Part shown: piece by piece, positions 1-12,779 of the stretch
Layout of the letters: each line of letters starts with the position of its first letter
How positions within the stretch are numbered: position 1 is the stretch's first letter
Assembly: GCF_018873765.1 (NCBI RefSeq)
Contig: NC_057926.1
Location: 55,379,378 to 55,443,377 of the forward strand
Reading direction: 5' to 3'
Origin: Telopea speciosissima
Lineage: Eukaryota; Streptophyta; Magnoliopsida; Proteales; Proteaceae
Length of the DNA: 64,000 nucleotides
The notes under the pieces: generated by a model
Told to the model about the DNA's origin: nothing
The model's input: only the letters and a program-made list of their open reading frames with translations
The model's database searches: none
Translations under genes and position numbers: made by a program

Positions 1-1039
1 AATATGTCCTAACATTATTTTCATTTAAGGATCGACGAGCCGAATGCGATCCCGATTCATAAAAATCCTACCCTGGGACAAGACGAAGGCCAGCTAGTTC
101 GGCGGTGATCTTACAAGCAAAGACAAATTAATAGGTGTGGAAGTAAGTTAACCCTACCTGAACAAATATTGAAATTTACGTACTTAATAGGTTATTGGTA
201 TTGACTGTTGAGGAGCTGAGGTAGGTAGATCGCTTCCCACTTTCACAAAGTCAAAAAACACTTCTCCTTCAATCACGGCGGCTCCAATCCAATGGATGGT
301 TTTTCAATTTGAAATCTATCTTCTTATAATATGAGAATCCAAGAACGGCTAACTCCCACCGTTCTAAATTCTTAACTTCTATTTCTTGCAGATAATCCAA
401 AGAGGGGAGGCACACATAAATATATCAATGATACTAATTAGGGAAAAGATTCTCTGAGCCAACTACATGTATCACTCTACTCAATGAAATAAGAACCTTC
501 GACCTTCCCATGTACAAATTCCCGTTTCGCTGTCCCTATGCCATTTGCTCAAAGAACCTTCTTCTTCTTATTATTTAATACGTTATCATATAAATCTCTT
601 ATCATACATCTTTCTATTTGACATCTACAAGCAGGGATTTAGTTCACCGTATCATGATTGATATTGATCGTCGATGAAACTGTTACTGATAGCATAATGG
701 ATCCTTAATGTGTATCAATTCACCATTTTTTTTTTTCATTTAACAAAAAAAAAACAATCATATACTTATTGTATCGGGTGATCCGTATGGACCAATTATA
801 GGTATAGAATACAACCAATACAGACATATATATCAATATGTAAGAAGGTCTTTGGGTGTGAATCAGCGGTGGTGTCGGATTGGTGGAAATCAGGATCGAT
901 CACAGCTGATTTTGATCCGAATCGATCAATTCCCGATTCTTAAAACCATGGCGAGGAATGAGGATTGCTGAGATAGTATGTATATAAGAAGAAGAATAGG
1001 AAGCAAATGAGACGAAGAGGTGGACGTAGTAATACGTAC
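1..1039. other. Sequence downstream of the first LRK10-like exon
   Basis: AT-rich DNA that would hold the introns and 3' exons of the minus-strand LRK10-like gene starting at 1874. I see no kinase motif, transmembrane exon or long open frame on the minus strand here. Further exons, if any, lie before base 1 or are too short and diverged to recognise. The stretch around 775-930 has GTATCGG/GATCGATC-type repeat words like those in several other decayed repeats of this window. Confidence 0.4.
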
Positions 1040-1874
1040 CTTGGGGTTGGGGACACATAGTATCGTAAGCTTGATCGGTGCAAAAGCAAGTAGGTTTGCC
1101 CAAAGTGGTGTTATAACCACATGTCCCACCCGATTCCATGCACATCGCACAGTCTCCATCAACGATGGCAAACCACTGCAACACGAAACCCCCAACAAGA
1201 ATTGTGCCAAGAGCTGACGAATTATATAGAATCTCCTCTACATTCGTTTCATGAACAGGAACGATGACAATTCTGTTGCAGCCTCCTTTCATGGAAAGTT
1301 CTTCTGCTTGGACTTCATCGAATCCGACTGTAAATGGAACTAAGCCACTACTACCCTCCCCATTATTGACGCTGCAAGTAACATCACCCACTTTAACTGG
1401 TTTCGGATTTCCATTAACCATGACGGAGGAGTTGGAAGCGCAACCGAAGAATAGAGTCAAATTGATGTAACCAGAAGCATAATTGAAGATGGTGTAATTG
1501 AAGGTGGTGTTTACAAGGACTCCTCCGCCGCCGCCGGAAGTGCAAATTGAATCTTCAGATAAACCATTCTTGACGATCTTCATGGTTCGGTTATCAGTAA
1601 TGATATCAAGAACACGGTAGTCTTGTGTTTCAATCGTAATCGTAGCTTTCTGGTTTCCCACGCATTGAAGATCAAATTCTGGGTACCCACAGTAATCTCG
1701 TCTTGTATTTGCATTGAAAGGGTATTTGATCATTTGTGGGATATTTCCACACTTGAACTGCGAGGGTGTGCAGTTTGAATATCTATAGTCATATTCAGGT
1801 AAGGATGATGAGAAGGGGAAGAAGATGAAGATGGCGATGATCAATGGGAAGAACAACATCTGAGGAATATACAT
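1040..1874 (-). CDS. LRK10-like receptor ectodomain, first exon (GUB_WAK / WAK-assoc)
   Basis: Encodes about 278 residues of a secreted, cysteine-rich ectodomain. Residues 1-25 form a hydrophobic signal peptide. Cysteines 35, 42, 62 and 71 with the pattern CGN...YPF...YCGYPEF..QC mark the galacturonan-binding WAK domain (GUB_WAK). Near the end CAMC..GG.CGYN...CFC marks the WAK-associated C-terminal domain. In the family this ectodomain faces the cell wall and is normally followed by a transmembrane helix and a Ser/Thr kinase (LRK10L type). The exon ends after CCCCAACCCCAAG at a consensus donor (GTACGT), phase 1. Read without splicing, the frame continues to a stop at 900. The start is the first ATG before the signal peptide. 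No kinase exon is visible in the remaining kilobase, so this is either a partial gene in this window or an ectodomain-only gene. Confidence 0.85.
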
Positions 1875-2557
1875 AAGGAGGAAGGAAACTGGATCAATAA
1901 TACTCTCTCAATACTCAAAAACTAATGAAGAGAAGAGAGACTTTAGATGGAGCTCAAATTATAGAGAATATGTTCAGGAGGAGGAGGAGGAGTTTGGGAT
2001 CGATAAATGACCTCAACTTATGTACACAATCCATTTAAGTTACTTTTCTATGACTACATGCATGGCCTTTGGACCAAGTTAGCAGAAAGATATGAATGAC
2101 TTTTGGTAGTTCCCGGAAACCTCTCGGATGAAGAAATTGCGTCTTCCATTTGGAATAGTAAGAGTAGTAGATGACTAAACTTCCTTCGTTTAAGAGCTAA
2201 TTGTCTTAAAAATATATGTTGGTTGTGCAATTGTAGATATATACATGATGTGCCTACGGACCTTCAACCTAGAAAATTCTATTTGAATCCTACCTATGAA
2301 TTCCTTCAAGTCTTCTCTATAAGGGAAGTGATTTCATGCACAGCCCACTTTAGGGCTGGGGTTGGAGGGTTATCATATATAACTTCATTTAAGGGAAAAA
2401 GCATCTAGAATATAAGCTAAAAGCATCCAAAAATCAAAGACAAAAAAGCAACCAAGTCACGTGTTAATTGCTTCAACCAACACCTCTCTTTGTGTGTAGG
2501 GATATCTCATGCCCTCAATCACTGATTCACTGATTGTTGAAACTTAATAACTAAAGG

Positions 2558-2950
2558 TAGGGGTGTCAATCGGTTGGTTTGTATCGGTTTCAGTGTGAGA
2601 ATGAGTGATTCTAAAACATGATCCAATAAGGGTGCATCAGTTTTATTACGTTTTTTTGGTTTGGGTTTGAGTTCTATCGACTTTTCTTATCAGTTTATTA
2701 CCGGTTTGATTTACTATTTGTTTTTTTTATGTTAGTATGGAAAAATGTGTTTTTTTTTTTTTTTAAATGAATTTTGGACTGTTATGTATTGGATTATTTC
2801 AGTTTCAGTCCGTTTTGTAAGTTCGATTCAATATCTTATTGGTTTTAGTACAGTCCGATTTGGTTTCAGTGTCATAAAACCCCAGCCCAAAATATGATCC
2901 AATAAGCTCACATCGATTTTAGTCGATTTGGGTTAGATTTTGACACTCCA
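2558..2950. mobile_element. hAT-like non-autonomous element (TAGGGGTGTCAA ends)
   Basis: The left end reads TAGGGGTGTCAATCGG and the right end reads as its approximate inverse (TTTTGACACTCC). The interior is full of CGGTTT/GATTTGG words, as is usual for short plant elements with GGGTGTCAA termini. I could not find a convincing 8-bp target duplication, so the boundaries and the superfamily are tentative. Confidence 0.45.
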
Positions 2951-4183
2951 AAATCATGATCCTATTATCGAATTGGTGGATTTGGATTATTCGGGGTCGT
3001 TCTGACTTGGCCAATCCCCTTTTAAAAACTAGGATTAAGGGAGAGATCATCTGATTCCGATCAATCCAAATCTAAATCAGATCAGAATATATCAACCGGG
3101 CTAGATTTGGCTCTTTAAACCTTGGATTAACATTAAAAAAAAATTAATAAAAGAAATATCCCCAATTGACCATCATGCATTGACTTGATGAAAAGTACAC
3201 CGAGACTGACTTTAGGGTGAAGGAACTTTTGTCCTCGAGCATAATTGAAATTGTAAAATAAGTGTCGTATAAAGACTCTAAAGTCTAATCTGGAAACTCC
3301 TTCACCTATCTGGTTAGATTAATCAAATTGAATTTTCAAGAATAGGAAACACATGGATATACTTGGACCTCCTCTAATTAAGGACAAAGATATAATGGAT
3401 CATTTACCTTACAAAAGAAGCTGCTAAGAACAAGATACAAATTAAAGTATCCTCGAATTAATTTTGAAGGACAAAATATGTTAGTTTTACTAGGATAAGA
3501 GGCTATCTAAGATACTTATTTATTTTTTCTTTTTTTCCATTAGGAGCCATACAAGGGACCCACAGAGAGGTTAAAGAATATATAATAGTTCTGTGATCAA
3601 AGATGTTCGATCTCAAAAGAATTTGATCTTGACCAAGTCCATGAGCCAACCACATGAGCTAGATACTAAACATTAATGTTACAGGAGATTGATAATGAGA
3701 TGTGATAGAGAGATGGCAAGAGAGTAGATATTTTCTAAGAAAGAATTGAAAGTATAGGTACAATTGGAGATGAAATAGAGAAAAAAGCATGAGAACAGAT
3801 TTCTTTCTAATTAGAAGGAACTAATTAAAGAGTATTGGTCCAATTGATGACTTTGATTCAGATTGTTTATTTTATGAGATTTGACTCGTGATGGAGAATA
3901 TATAGACTCCGGCTCGTGTGATTCATATGTTATGGACTTTTAATATTAAATAACTAATTAATTGGGTTTTATATTTAGCATCAAGTTTATCCTTCCGGGT
4001 GGAGAAGAGACAATTTCCTCTCTAATGGTGATATAATCTTGTCATTAGACTTTTATGTTATCATTAATTTTCACAATATATTATTATTATAATACTCTTC
4101 CTTATATGGATCAAAGGGTTTAGATTTCTCTTTACCATAGGTGAAGAAAATCTCGATGTTTTATTTTGTGATTATAAAATAAA

Positions 4184-4374
4184 GGAGAAGAATTCTACTT
4201 GGTCGCGTGCAGCATGTAGTCCCTGCATCTAAACATAGTATTGTGCAAAATGACAATTGTATTTTCATGAATGAAAAGGCAAAAATCCCTGAAGATGCAA
4301 TGATCATTTTGCAAAAAATTGTGTCTGACCGCAAAGGCCACCCATCAAACGTGATCAGATGGCGTTCTCTTTCC
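4184..4374. mobile_element. Decayed foldback MITE, same family as 24237-24423
   Basis: Starts GGAGAAGAATTCTACTTGG and ends with an approximate inverse (GATCAGATGGCGTTCTCTTTCC). It aligns by eye with the GC-rich element at 24237-24423 (GAGAACTCCACCTGGTCGCG). Most CpG positions of that copy appear here as TpG or CpA, suggesting long methylation-driven decay. The open frames inside are chance frames of the hairpin. Confidence 0.5.
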
Positions 4375-5008
4375 AATAAAACAAAAGCACGTAATTATAT
4401 TCAAACAAATTAAAAAAATATAAGAATTATTAAAGTTCTCATGGTGGCCTTTTGGCTTGACACTCACATCTCACAGATGACTCCAAAGTAGAGGGTCGGA
4501 GAAACCAAGGCCACTTTCCTTGAATACTTTGACCGATAAAATAGTGTTTTTAGGGGAGGATTGGGGTCCTCTGACACAGTGTGTAGCGTATCATTATACG
4601 GTCATGTATGTTCAGACACGCAGTCCAACACACACAGAGGAGCCCAACGCTTTTCAGGGGAGGAGAGTGGAGGAAAGCTTGCATAGTTTGGATTTTGATC
4701 CTTCGACCCCATCCTTGTATCTCCAAAAAAAATCAGAAAACAAATGGACCAACCCAGTACAACTTGATGGATGAATTACCTTCACTGTGAGACGCTGGAA
4801 TTCTAAGGTTATAGTTTAGTAGAACAAGTAACAGATCGAGATTGATACTGAAACAAGGAAGAAGAAAGATGGTATGACAAAGGCTTCACCATCAAGATTA
4901 CTAGGTCTAAGGAAGAAAGAACACTAAAAATCTCTCTCCATTGGCTACTAACGATGGCTGGATTAGAGAAAAATATGGAAAGTCAATGCCCAATATAATG
5001 ATATACTA

Positions 5009-5040
5009 CCCTGCCCTGCCCTGCCCTGCCCTGCCCTGCC
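5009..5040. repeat. Pentanucleotide repeat (CTGCC)6
   Basis: Six uninterrupted copies of CTGCC follow TAC. It is a simple microsatellite 3' of the LRK10-like exon at 5455-6304. Confidence 0.9.
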
Positions 5041-5454
5041 TAAATGCTAACCCACTCTATCAAGTGAAGCTCACTTTGTGTTCTACTTAGTTAAACTTGC
5101 ACTTCCAACATCGACAGTCTCTTATTGGTGCAACCCACTAATTTTAGTAAATACCTATGAAACGTCAGAATTCTAAAAGCTATATTCACTTTCTAATGGT
5201 TCTTTACTACTAGTTTTATCTTATTCCTCATTGTGATATGGAGATTAAATAAATGGGAACCAAACCCACTTGACCTGTGAGAGAGAGAGAGAAACAAAAG
5301 CCTAGTTATCAATTTCATTCCGAGTTTTTAGTTTTTCTTTGGAACTCAGATTTAGACCAAAATTTCCCTAACAAAATGACTGATATATTCACATATTTCA
5401 TGGCTACCGAAACAAAATTTATGGCTACCTTATGGTAAAGGAGAGAGAACTTAC

Positions 5455-6304
5455 TCGACTGGTGGAAACAAATGGGTTGGTATGAAGTCCAGTTATAGCC
5501 ACAACTCCCACCAGATCCCCTGCAAGTTACACAGCTGTTGATCACATCCGCAGTCCATTCCACCTCAAACCCTTGGTTTATCGCATCGGTGATAGTGGGA
5601 CCCGATGCTGATGTGCCCAGGCCCGGCTCTGTTGTTCCAAGGACTGTAACCACCACGCTTGTTTGGCATGTCTCGATTGGATCTGATCCCACTCCTCCCC
5701 TTGTGATGTTGAAGTAGACCGCACCAGTTGGAACGCCATATCCATTATTGCAAGTAACTATGGAAGGAGTTGCAGTTCCGAATGGCACGTATGAGGAGGA
5801 GCAACCATAGAACAAGGTCAAGTTGACATCATTGTTTGTGTAATTGAAGAGATTGAAATCGATGGTGGTGTTTTGTTGCTGCCCACAGATTCCATTACTG
5901 AAATCCATTCGAGCGATCCTCAAAGTCCTTGCCGACCAACTATCGATACTCAAAACCCGGTAAGTTGTACGATTCATCTCTATGGTCGCTGAGTTAGTAT
6001 CGGTAGAACACTTGAGCTCCATACCGGGAACGCCACAGTATTCTGGTCGAGAGCTTCCCCAGAAAGGATATCCAACTCCCTTAATGTCTCCACAGTCAAA
6101 CGTGCCTTTGCAGTCTGAGTATCCATCTTCTTCACCCCAACACACAGATATAGGAACGATGATGATGAGGAAGACGAGGTAGATGACGAAGAAGAACTGA
6201 GGTTGATCAGAGGGGAGGATTGTTTTGGATTTCATTTTGAGAAGAAATTGATTCTTTTGAGCGAAGGATTGAACTAACCAGGTACTGATCATAGAAGAAG
6301 ACAT
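5455..6304 (-). CDS. LRK10-like receptor ectodomain, first exon (second copy)
   Basis: Second member of the tandem ectodomain family. ATGs at 6304 and 6235 both precede one strongly hydrophobic segment. The 6235 start puts that segment nearer the N-terminus and is my preference. The mature part begins near CWGEEDGYSDC and carries CGDIKGVGYPFWG...YCGVPGMELKC (GUB_WAK) and CVTCRGSGGSCGYN (WAK-associated), with several N-glycosylation sites. The exon ends at a TCGA|GTAAGT donor, again phase 1, but stops soon after CGYNWTSYQPICF. It therefore lacks the CFC...CP.P.G tail found in the copies at 1040 and 9420. Unspliced, the frame runs to a stop at 5315. No kinase exon is visible in the 3.5 kb downstream. 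Confidence 0.82.
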
Positions 6305-6319
6305 TATTGGAACCAAAGA

Positions 6320-9300
6320 AAGACCGGAGTTACGGACTAGTAGTACTTAGCTTATTAGATGAATGACTTCCTCAAATACAAACTTGTGTGGACTTTTTAG
6401 CCGATAAAGAAGAATAAAGGTCCAACTTGAAGATTTTAAAAAAAAATCAATTTAAAATATAAGAAGGGACCGTAAAAATAAAATAAAACCCACAAGCACA
6501 AGAGGTGTAATTTGGACTACTTATATCCAACAACAACTCCTCCTTGAGATTTGAAATCTAAACAGTCCAAATAGATTGGCTGCTCCCAAATTTGACTAAG
6601 TCAAGTTTTGATTTGTATTAGGACCAGCAGCCTTCCACAATTACTATACTTCATTTATTATCACTATTGCTTAGGCTGAGAATGGATCATCTACACGTAC
6701 CAACTGGTGACCGTATATCTCAGAGCCAATGATATTTTATTTTTTTTTTAATGAAATGATATTATAATTTTGTTTCATAAAAACCCTTCTTCCCCTTGTA
6801 AATGGTAAAAGTAAGACAGATGGTTTGCTCTCACATGTATAGTCACTGTTGGTACGTGCTAAGGAACCAAACTCGCTTAGACTCTGATTGATTAAGTGTA
6901 CTTTAGACTAACATCATAATAATTGGTATGGTGATAGTAAAAATGATGATGATAGTAATGGTAATGGTATTAAAAGGAAAATATTTTTTAATAAGAAATA
7001 TGGAAAGAAACATCACACAATTTTAAATCATCCCAGTACAAAGAATCTATTCCATCACACCCTCAATTACTATCACTTGGCAATTCTCTAGGGAGGACCT
7101 ATATGTGGTGGATATGGTGTCCACATCTTCATATAATCATAACTAAAATATCAAATTATCTATCTTCTACAATGTTTTCATGGGTTCTTGAAAAATATTG
7201 AAAAATGAGTTCAATAAAAATTATTAAAAAAAAAACATATATAATGGTTCATATCACATGTGATTGATTTAAGTCACTAGGTGGAACATCAAGGCCACTT
7301 ATAACCCCACAATCATCAGTCCACCTGATCAAAAAACTTGGAAGTTATGTTAAAAAGAATCTGAGTTATTTTGGACCAACCAAAATAAGCCCAAGCCCAC
7401 TTCAACATTGGACCTAAGGTCCTAAGCTAGAGACTGAACTGGTCTCTGATGTAGAAGAGATATCCAATGAGTTCTTGAGCCGGTTGGACTTGTAGAAGTC
7501 CACCCAAACTGCTCAGAGGTATTAAGCGATATAGGATGAATTATTTATCAAATCGAAGATCTCATCGAGCTCTTTTGGTTATAGGGTGTTTTCGCACATT
7601 TCGAAGGCAAAACTGGCCCCCCGAAGTTTTGAGTTTCAAATTTTTGTTTTCTTCTTCTGTTAACAAGCCTCTCTCTATATAAGGGTTTCCAATTTTCATT
7701 TGTAATCAATTTTGATCTTGAATAGAAGAAGCTTCTATTTTTATCTCTACTTGTGGATTCAAGGTTCGTCGGCGTTAGATCGAGATCTCACCTCCCAGTT
7801 TCCTACTGCGTCAATCTCTCAGCACTAAAACCAAGCATGAGTACTATTAAGTTCAAATTCTATCCTTAATATCGACTATATAGCTGCCTAGAGCTATCAA
7901 GCTCTAATAGATCGCCTAGCGTATGAATACTACGCGAGAAGGGTCGGAACCCTATAGGAAAATTACAAGTTAAACCGAATCATATTGAAGTATCTAACTC
8001 AAAAACTTGTGTTAAACTTTAAATCTTCAAAAGAAGTCTCTATAGACTGTAGGCAGAATAATGTTGAAGTATCCAATCTAAAAACTTAAGCTAATGGGTG
8101 GACAAGTCCAACTGGTATATGAAGTCAACTAAAATCCTAAAATCATTGGGTTAATTTTTTTTTAACAAAAAAAAAGTAGTGAACAAATCATAAGCCGGCC
8201 CAAGAATCAATAGAGATTTTATTACTAATCCTAGTACATGTTGAAACCTACATTGTCCAAGGTGTCAAACTATAATCCACAAAGGTTTCCTTAATCCATA
8301 ATGAACGAGAAATTTCTTCACTAATGATCATCGTTGGGCTTTGATGAATACATAAAGAAACAATGAAGGATATATCGAACCTCCATAATATGAGAGAGAA
8401 TAATAATGGCCATAGAAATGTGGATGAACGGTGGGTGAAGAAAAAACTTTGTCTAGAAAGAACTATCCGAATCTCAACTGTACGTGTCTAGGTGGGGTAC
8501 GTAAGTGAAGCAAAAGACATGAAAGAGTCTCCTACTCCTGGTGGTCCTGGTAATCACAAATTCAAGCACATACATACATATTAATTAGAAAATAACCAAA
8601 GAAAAAATATGGGTCATGGGTACCACGTTTAGGATGGGTGGCAAAAGCAATGAAGGCCCATACCGCTAATAGTAGTGGTAGTAGTGGAGGTGCAATACCA
8701 AGTGCAAAATAAAATTCATTGGTGAAAAAAAAAATTCAAAAAAATAAAAAACCACACCTCGGTTCAGATCCCCTAGCTAGCTTACAAAATCAGGAAAACA
8801 AAAAAGTTTTCTACACCTATTATAGGATTCTTTTCCTATATGGTCACATAGAGATTATTATTTGGATTAATCCCATGTCTAATTTAAGAATCTAGTTATT
8901 TCAATCAAATACCCTCTCATGTATTAATATAGATTTCATATATATGCGTCTATAGTACTTTGACAACAACTTTACACTCTTCCATGGTTCTAAATTTTTA
9001 AAATTATATTTTGTCATGCAAAGACAACTACTAGCGCAATTGCTTGGTACAGGAATCCTCAGGTGTCACTAATCTAATGCGCCCATCTTAAATATCAATC
9101 ATGTTAAAGCTAATGATTAGGTGAACATAATCATAGAATGCCCTTCCCATGATTAAGAAAATATAACACTAAAAAACCAGTAAAAATAATACAATAAATT
9201 AAATTAAAGCATTATAGTAGTTATCCAAATAAATTATAGGGAGGTAAGAAATAGATTATGCGTGGGCTTTTATATTGCAAGTAGTTATCAACAGCCAGCT

Positions 9301-9419
9301 GATTGGAATGAATTGGTATCTGTCTTATTTGATTTCAATCCTACGGTTGAGAGAAACAAAGTCTTCCTAGCTACCATTTAAAACAGAGAATAGAGAAGTA
9401 ATGTATTGAGGAAACGAAC
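6320..9419. other. Intergenic region between LRK10-like exons 2 and 3
   Basis: No gene is recognised and no minus-strand kinase exon for the 10215 gene is seen. Around 7420-7960 there is LTR-like sequence: a TATA box (CTCTATATAAGGGTT) near 7671 followed by polyadenylation-like words. It has no matching partner LTR in this window. Two short direct repeats (ATTGAAGTATCTAACTC near 7984 and GTTGAAGTATCCAATCT near 8062) suggest further mobile-element debris. Confidence 0.4.
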
Positions 9420-10215
9420 CTCGGGGTCGGGGGCAAGTGGGGCTTCCATACACTCCACCGGAGCAAAAGCAGAGAAACTCGTCGGCCGTCACATTATACC
9501 CACAACGCCCATAGGAATCCTCGCACTCAACACAGCTTCTCTCGATTCCCCAATTCAATTGAAACCCAGATTGTACAGCGCCGGCATAACCAGTGCTCAG
9601 TCCCGTCACCGTCAGATTACCTGAGATGTTGTTGTTTACCGGCACCACCACGCTGACCTCACAATTGAGATACCAATCGAACCCACCACCCAGATTCTCT
9701 CCCTCCATGAACACGTAAGACTGTTTAGAACCAGACGAGAGGCACGAGAGGGGAGACAACTGAGAGGTTGTTTGATGAGGGTAGGAAGTGCAATTGAAGA
9801 AGATAGTGAGGTTGAGATCCAATTGAGTGTAGACTAGATTAGGAATGGAAGAGAGGGAAACGTTTTTGGTTGGCCTTGGACATGCTTGATTCACAACATC
9901 GGTGTCCACGGCGGTGAAGGTTTCAGAGGAGTAGTTGATGTTTGAGACATAGTAGTAATTGTTAGAGATTTTGATGCGGGGTTTGATGTCGAAGCAGGAG
10001 AGGCCGAAGCCAGGGTAACCACAGTAGAGTTTGGAGGTTCTATTGTTTAGGTGCCAGAATGGGTAGTGGATGATAACGCCGTTGCCGCAGTCATGAGTTG
10101 AATTGCAGAGGCGGGAGGATGAGTTCAGATGGGCAACGCAATTGGATTTGTTAATAAAGAGTAGGTGGAGGAAGAGGTGGAGCAGAAGGAAAAGGTGGAT
10201 AGGTTGTTGAGGCAT
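9420..10215 (-). CDS. LRK10-like receptor ectodomain, first exon (third copy)
   Basis: About 265 residues. The signal peptide is leucine-rich (residues 1-26). Cysteines 37, 43, 65 and 74 in the pattern CNSTHDCGNG...YPFWHL...YCGYPGFGLSC give the GUB_WAK domain. CVECEDSYGRCGYN...CFCSGG...CPRPRG is a complete WAK-associated C-terminal domain. The exon ends CCCCGACCCCGAG|GTTCGT, phase 1, the same position and phase as the copy at 1040. The ATG at 10213-10215 is the first in frame before the signal peptide. Family knowledge predicts a transmembrane-kinase second exon, but none is visible before the next copy at 6304. It may encode a secreted or anchored ectodomain, or the kinase half has been lost. 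Confidence 0.83.
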
Positions 10216-12197
10216 GATGGCTGCTGCTGCAGGGCTGAGGCCTCAGAAGCCAGCAGAGCTCAGAGAGAGGGATGGATATGATCGATGGGGAGGGAATATT
10301 ACGAAGGAAGAGAGAGACAAATTAACAAGTTTTGGTGTAGTTGATCAAATAATTAATGGATTGCTCAGCTGTGATTTAATTCTTTGAAGTTATTCATTCT
10401 TCTTTGTCTTGGATTTTAATTAATTCTTTCTTAATAATACATTTTCTCAGCGAAAGCCGAAAGGGCTTCACATAATCACTTATGTCACAGCAAATGAACG
10501 TGTCCAAAGTGGTAAGCGCAAATTAACCAATCCAGAGTCTGGACTCCAGACTACTATTTTTTTATTTTCCCTTATTTTATTATATTTATTTATTTTTTGA
10601 TTTTCTTTTTTCCCCTTTTGGGGGTGTCTTGTATGATTGTTGGGTTGCCTGGTTTGAATAACCCAATTTGAATTATAAAATGAGAGTTGTATACTAATTC
10701 AATTTTCAAAACCCAGTTTCTTTGAACTGCATGGTTCATACACATACTTGATTTAAACTACACGTCTAGTCGCACCACGTCTAAATCCATGGATCAAGGT
10801 ATTAGTATCGTATGCATCATATTATTGTATATTTATCAGGATTCTTGTAGATTGATATCAATATCGATTGCCGATTGGTGGTATCATCAACTGATAATTA
10901 AATGATCTTTTTTTTAATCCTATACGATACTAGATCGAAACAGCGCAATAACAGACCAATATAAACATCACTATCCGTATTGCTAGAGTTTGATTCGACC
11001 TTTGACCTATTACTTTAAGTAAATTTGGCCATTATATTGAACTTTTAAAAATGATTTAATTTAATCATATGTTAAATTTCATAATCAAATTTAATTATAT
11101 ATATATATTTTTACATATATTAGTAACTTTTTTTTTATTTGACAGAAGTGGCGAGAGTAATTCTAGATTAGATGAGGAACAGGAGATCTCAAACTCTGAA
11201 ACTTTCTAATACTAGACGTACTTTACTTTATTAGCCTCAAACCAACTGCCCTAAAAGTGTCCCCATTTTTTATGACGGATCTTAAAGATTTGTCATATTA
11301 CAAAATTTTAGCCCCGAGTAACCTAACAGTTCATTTCTTATGCTAAATACAGTCTAGAGAAATTGAAAAAGATAACTAACGTATATGAGGAAAGAAACTT
11401 TTTAATGTCAATTTGGTCTTGTCTATGTTAGATGACACTAAAAAAGTAGGAAAAAAGAGACAAAGGCGCGTGGCTGACACATGCCTTCTGACTACGTATA
11501 TGCGGTAAATATTCTTTATATTCTATTTTACTAAAGAATACAATAGGGTCCCTCATTACTTTGGAATATAAAGAGAGGCCTTAGCTGTCCGCTATGCTCT
11601 CTCACTCAAGCGTTAATAGCTGGTTATCATCATCTCCAAGTTAAGATCGATAGACAGTAACTCCTCACCTAGCTATATTCTTGAACCACGTACACCAGGT
11701 TCTTCCTCTAGAAGCAACGGTGTTTATTGAAGTTGAAGATGTGAAGGCTCTTTTTGTTTCTATTTTATTTTATTGTACTCTATATATGGGCTCTGAATTC
11801 TATTGTAGAATGCAACTTTAGAATTATCACATCAATAATTGTCACCCTTAATTCAATTTCATGTTTTCTCAATCAAACTCGAGTATGATTCGTGATGAGC
11901 GGCAATGTTGCTAATTTGCACAAGAAGTGATTTACAAGAAATTAGCTTGTTAAGATATACATTCAATGAATCTTGTAGGATATTCTTTAGATGCTCTTCG
12001 ATGAATATATGTAAGTTCGTAGTAGTTGTGCCTTAATTATTTTGGAGGGTAATATGACAGTTGTTGGAAAGGTGGAAAGGTGGAAAGGTGGAAAGGTATC
12101 CTTTATGTATTAATCTCTAGTTAAGTCTTGGGTTCTATCTTTACCATAAAAGTTATCATGGAAGGATTTTTATGCGTGTATTTTCAACTGTGGAACT
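10216..12197. other. Intergenic region upstream of the third LRK10-like gene
   Basis: Promoter-side DNA of the minus-strand gene at 10215, then A/T-rich sequence. A decayed GATATCAATATCG-type dispersed repeat lies at about 10795-10990. TATA-like and CT-rich words around 11570-11880 look like an untranslated leader but no protein frame follows. Four tandem copies of GGAAAGGT lie at 12066-12097. Confidence 0.4.
12066..12097. repeat. (GGAAAGGT)4 minisatellite
   Basis: Four exact copies of an 8-bp unit, about 100 bp outside the left end of element A. Confidence 0.9.
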
Positions 12198-12779
12198 AAA
12201 GGTACCATTTGACAACGTTACTAGTATTTCTGTGCCGTTTCTGACTAAAAACGTATTTTGGTATTACTGTTACCAGAATAACGTTACTGGCTTCCTGAAA
12301 GGTGTTTGATAAACCTGTTCTAGAAACGTATCCAGAATACTATTAATACTGAAAGGAGTTTGATAAAACCTGTTTGTGTAACAGTGTTGTATTGATTAAT
12401 ATAAAATACAAAATTACCATTTTACTAAAATACATATAAAATCATGGATGGTAGGACATTAAAATTTATTAAAAATCTAAATAAAGTATATATTAAAAAA
12501 AAAAAAAAAAAAAGACAGAGATCCACTAATAGGTTACTATAAATTACAAAAATGTCATTAACACTATAAATTACAAAAGTTTATGAATCGATTAAACATA
12601 CAAAAGTTTTAAAGAATACAAATAGAAAATGTCTCATTCATTGTTGCATCTTCAAAACCAAAGAAACAACAAAATTCATTCAAACTATCAACAAAAAAAA
12701 AAAAAAAAACCTCAAAGGAGCTAACATTGTATGATGCTCATGATTGTCTTCTATGAACAGTTGAATAAAATGGATCATG

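Larger units (their letters stand above)
1890..5454. other. Intergenic region between LRK10-like exons 1 and 2
   Basis: No gene is recognised. It should hold any downstream exons of the 6304 gene, but no kinase or transmembrane frame is visible on the minus strand. Contents I can name: an hAT-like repeat at 2558-2950, a decayed foldback element at 4184-4374, a 5-bp tandem repeat at 5011-5040, and A/T-rich filler. Confidence 0.5.

Noticed and set aside
1-9400. Kinase exons for the three LRK10-like genes
   Set aside because: Looked for HRD, DFG and GxGxxG-type frames on the minus strand between and after the exons and found none. Absence is by eye only.
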